A DNA stretch of 64,000 nucleotides from Gemmatimonadota bacterium (GTDB lineage: Bacteria > Gemmatimonadota > Gemmatimonadetes > Gemmatimonadales > Gemmatimonadaceae): positions 248,001 through 312,000 of the forward strand of contig JAQBPX010000038.1 of NCBI GenBank assembly GCA_028287305.1. The letters run 5' to 3'. The notes under the pieces are model-generated. The model worked only from the letters and a program-made list of their open reading frames with translations, ran no database searches and had not been told where the DNA came from. Below, piece by piece: positions 61,443 through 64,000 of the stretch. The position numbers and the translations under genes are program-made. Numbering within the stretch: position 1 is the first letter of the stretch; the number at the start of each line of letters is the position of its first letter.

Positions 61443-62462
61443 ATGGCTCCCTACCTCACTGATTGTGTGTTGCGGCACGCGCGATTGGCACTGCTGCCCA
61501 TGGCGTTGCTGGGCGGTTGCATGCCTGTGCACTCGCATGGCGCAGCGCCAGGCTGGCGTGAGCTCCACGTCCGGTTCATTCGCGATCGGATCTTCGCACT
61601 CGCCGAGACCCCAAGCGGCGACACGGTCACGCTCTTCCTCGACACCGGGGCCAATCCGAGCGTGGTTCTCGACGCGAGTGCCAGTCGGCTGGGCATGCCC
61701 ATCGTGCGCGGGCAGGCCGACGCACCCCCGCGCGCGAGCCTTCCCGCGCTCGCGACGGGGAGCTACCTGCCCCCGCTCCCCTCGTCGCCCGACTTCGTCT
61801 CCTCGCTGATCGTGACTTCCCCGGTTGGCGAAGCCGCGATGTTCGCGATGGATCACGCGGATGGCATGCTGGGCCGAGGATGGTTTGCAGGTCGCAGCTG
61901 GCGCTTTGACTACGGCAGTGCCCGGGCCTTCGTGATCGAGGGAGACAGCGACCCGTGTGGGGCACCGGCCCACTGCATTCCCATGGGCTTCCAGGTCGAC
62001 TCCGCTGGCAGGCGTACCTTCGACTTTCCCCGCATCCGAATCGGCGTATTCGGCGATTCACTCGACCTGTTGCTCGACCTGGGTGCGAGCACGCTGCCAA
62101 CGCCGGCCGCGCTGGCGGTGCTGGGTGGGACGGCCGGAATCCGTGGGGCGAGCTTCATCAAGGACTCCGTCTTCCGTAAGTGGCAGCTCGCGCACCCGGA
62201 GTGGCGAGTGGTCGAGCAGGCGGATCAGGTGTCGCGACAGGCGATGATCGAGGTGCCGCAGGTGAACATCGCCGGCTTGTCACTGGGTCCAGTGTGGTTC
62301 GTGCGTCGCCCTGATCGCGCCCTCGGTGAGATGATGACCGCCATGATGGACCGGCCCATCGACGGCTCGCTTGGTGGCTCCGCCTTGCGCTATCTCGACG
62401 TGACGCTCGACTATCCTCGTGGCGTCGCGGGGTTCACGCGCGCCTCGCCGCCGGCGCCGTGA
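61443..62462 (+). CDS. Lipoprotein resembling a two-lobed aspartic (retropepsin/pepsin-type) protease
   Basis: 339 residues from ATG 61443. The leader ends LALLPMALLGGC, a lipobox with C26. Lobe 1 has VTLFLDTGANPSVVLDASASRLGMP, with the catalytic D67-T68-G69 triad of aspartic proteases. Lobe 2, about 145 residues later, repeats the motif as LDLLLDLGASTLPTPAALAVLGG, with D212-L213-G214, so the threonine is replaced by leucine. A bilobal DTG/D-G arrangement in one chain would be pepsin-like. The lost threonine makes activity uncertain. The stop overlaps the next start by 4 nt (GTGA). It is anchored in the envelope. Confidence 0.75.
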   Translation: MAPYLTDCVLRHARLALLPMALLGGCMPVHSHGAAPGWRELHVRFIRDRIFALAETPSGDTVTLFLDTGANPSVVLDASASRLGMPIVRGQADAPPRASLPALATGSYLPPLPSSPDFVSSLIVTSPVGEAAMFAMDHADGMLGRGWFAGRSWRFDYGSARAFVIEGDSDPCGAPAHCIPMGFQVDSAGRRTFDFPRIRIGVFGDSLDLLLDLGASTLPTPAALAVLGGTAGIRGASFIKDSVFRKWQLAHPEWRVVEQADQVSRQAMIEVPQVNIAGLSLGPVWFVRRPDRALGEMMTAMMDRPIDGSLGGSALRYLDVTLDYPRGVAGFTRASPPAP

Positions 62463-62995
62463 CCGCGCGCAAGCTGGCCTGCTGCCCTGGCTGCGGCGCG
62501 CGCGTCCCCGACGAAGGAAGGGCCACGCACCCGTACTACGACGCGTCGCCTGGCTGCTGGGCGACCTACGGGAGCGTGCTCGCGCGTGAGTACACCGACG
62601 CGCGCTACGCATCGGTGCACCGACTCACGGTGGACAGTTACGCCGTGCAGCATCCGGGCGTGGAGGAACGTCGCACGATCCAGTCGGTCGCAGTGCACCT
62701 GATTGGACTGCAGCTGGTGCTGGAGCGCTCGCTGACGAGTGCACACGTGGTGCAGCTGCTGCGCATCGCGGCTGACCGCAGCGGCCAGTATCACTGGCTC
62801 GTTCCCCCCGCCGCCGATCCCGCGTGCACCGTGGTCGAGGTGAGCAGGGCCGGGATCAGGGATCCAGTCGCGCACGTTCACGCGGTTCGCGCATGGGCGA
62901 GCCACGCCTGGCGCACCTGGCAACCTCATCACGCCCAGGTGAGGCACTGGGCCCTGGAGCTGGAGGGGCGCGATGTCGCCGCACATTCACCGTAA
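62459..62995 (+). CDS. DUF5946 family protein
   Basis: 178 residues from GTG 62459, overlapping the upstream stop (GTGA). The zinc-ribbon-like opening is CCPGCGARVP. The family core follows: HPYYDASPGCWATYGSVLAREYTDARYASVHRLTVDSYAVQHPGVEERRTIQSVAVHLIGLQLVLERSL. The DUF5946 hallmark is 'VDSYAVQHPG' with 'SVAVHLIGL'. The family has no established function. It is soluble, with no signal peptide, and is translationally coupled to the aspartic-protease-like lipoprotein. Confidence 0.92.
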   Translation: MTARKLACCPGCGARVPDEGRATHPYYDASPGCWATYGSVLAREYTDARYASVHRLTVDSYAVQHPGVEERRTIQSVAVHLIGLQLVLERSLTSAHVVQLLRIAADRSGQYHWLVPPAADPACTVVEVSRAGIRDPVAHVHAVRAWASHAWRTWQPHHAQVRHWALELEGRDVAAHSP

Positions 62996-63089
62996 GCATC
63001 AGGCAAGGGTGACGTAGGCGTTCGCGCTTTCAGGCAACCCGGGTTCCCGCGCCGGGGACGAACCAGGCATCCCTTCCTCGGAGACCCAC

Positions 63090-64000
63090 ATGAAACGCCC
63101 GCTCGTTCACCTGCTCGCCTGCGTCGCCTGCGTCGCCGGCATCAGTGTCTCACTCGGCGCCCAGGCGCCCACGGACAGCGCGCTGCGCGCGGAACTGCTC
63201 GCCAGGCAGCAGGACGCGATGACGCGCAAGCGCGAACTGCTTCCGCCGCCCGGGCCCGGCGGGATGACCACGATACGATCGGACGATCCGGTGTTCGCGA
63301 GGCTCGCGTCGCTCGACTCGACGACTACGGAATACATCCGGGGCGTGATCGCGCGCGTGGGCTGGCCGGATGAACGGCTGGTGGGCAAGGAGGGCTCGCA
63401 CGCGGCGTGGTCGCTGGTGCGCCAGAGCCGAGACCAGGATTTTCGTCGCGCGAGCCTGACACTGATGCAGAAGTCGGTGGCCGCCGGCCGCGCCTCCGCC
63501 ACCGATGCCGCAATGCTGGAGGATGAGATCCGGGTTTCCCTGGGCCAGATGCAGTGGTACGGCACGCGATACACCGTTCGCGACGGCAAGCGACAGCTCA
63601 ACACGATCGAGGACTCGGTGAACGTGGACACGCGTCGCGCCGCCGTGGGTCTCGGACCGCTCGCGGATTCGGTGCGCTCGATGGGCATCGGCGCGACGGT
63701 TTCCGGCATGTCCACCATTTCGACCGGCAGCGCCACTGGAATGCCGCAGGCCGCGATGATTCCCGATCCGCCAGCAAGCGAGCCGGCGAGCGACACCGCC
63801 CTCCGGCACGAATTGATCGTGCGCCTTCGCGAGGACCAGCGCGTGCGGCAGCTGGGCGCCGTGAAGCTTGGGCAGGCCGTGATCGTGGATCCGGCGCGGG
63901 CGAGGGAGCTTCGCAGCGTGGACTCGTCGAACACGGCCTTCATGAAGGCCCTGGTCAAGCGTGTCGGCTGGCCGGGCCGGACGATGGTCGGCCGCTCCGG
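63090..64000 (+). CDS. Secreted protein with tandem DUF6624 domains (3' end outside window)
   Basis: ATG 63090 has GGAG 6 nt upstream. The leader is MKRPLVHLLACVACVAGISVSLGAQ. Domain 1 shows the DUF6624 signature: GVIARVGWPDERLVGKEGSHAAWSLVRQSRDQDF, then ATDAAMLEDEIRVSLGQMQWYGTR. After a ~100-residue linker, a second copy begins (LRHELIVRLREDQRVRQL... MKALVKRVGWPGRTMVG) and runs off the window edge. Domain 1 has R in place of the usual H in 'lvQHAD'. The function of the family is unknown. The frame is open to the end of the window. Confidence 0.88.
   Translation, partial: MKRPLVHLLACVACVAGISVSLGAQAPTDSALRAELLARQQDAMTRKRELLPPPGPGGMTTIRSDDPVFARLASLDSTTTEYIRGVIARVGWPDERLVGKEGSHAAWSLVRQSRDQDFRRASLTLMQKSVAAGRASATDAAMLEDEIRVSLGQMQWYGTRYTVRDGKRQLNTIEDSVNVDTRRAAVGLGPLADSVRSMGIGATVSGMSTISTGSATGMPQAAMIPDPPASEPASDTALRHELIVRLREDQRVRQLGAVKLGQAVIVDPARARELRSVDSSNTAFMKALVKRVGWPGRTMVGRS

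Overview
The window is high-GC DNA from a Gram-negative soil or freshwater-type bacterium, most likely a member of Gemmatimonadota. That placement is an inference from gene content: two SusC/SusD pairs, four ATPase-less MacB/FtsX-type permeases of the kind called ADOP, DUF5916 and Oar-like outer-membrane proteins, DUF6624, DUF5946, PknB-type kinases, and many small secreted proteins and lipoproteins. No rRNA, tRNA, CRISPR array, transposase or phage gene was seen.

Layout. 1-9.3 kb: the 5' part of a PQQ-type beta-propeller gene, a SusD/SusC pair, and a divergent LytS-type kinase plus LytTR regulator. The kinase is an internal duplication whose second half is degenerate. 9.3-13.2 kb: small secreted, OsmC and NTF2-like genes. 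13.3-28.1 kb: ADOP permease 1, a lipoprotein, a metal-site-less beta-lactamase-fold protein, a WD40 protein, an aminotransferase, DinB, LysR, a HETAH metallopeptidase lipoprotein, ADOP permease 2 and a secreted metallo-beta-lactamase-fold hydrolase. 28.1-31.6 kb: a DUF5916 gene flanked by two related 265-bp palindromic elements. 31.7-37.5 kb: a second SusD/SusC pair with a LysR gene upstream. 37.6-42.6 kb: ADOP permease 3 coupled to an S41 peptidase that carries a frameshift, then an alcohol dehydrogenase. 42.6-50.6 kb: a Ser/Thr kinase divergent from ADOP permease 4, then GNAT, DinB and hydrolase genes. 50.2-56.8 kb: a co-oriented set of OmpR regulator, histidine kinase, Oar-like receptor with a CpxP/Spy-like tail, and a PepSY protein. 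56.8-64 kb: amidohydrolase, secreted proteins, the second metal-site-less beta-lactamase-fold protein, an alpha/beta hydrolase, an aspartic-protease-like lipoprotein, DUF5946 and a partial DUF6624 protein.

Themes. The window is dominated by envelope and secreted functions and by paralogue pairs: SusCD x2, ADOP x4, LysR x2, DinB x2 and degenerate beta-lactamase fold x2. Long imperfect palindromes lie between several genes, three of them fitting tightly between convergent genes, and fall into at least three sequence families. ADOP genes 1 and 2 share the dyad ACTGTAT-N10-ATACA(G/C)T just upstream of their starts, which suggests a common local regulator. Antisense open frames are abundant because of the GC-rich third codon position and were not annotated.
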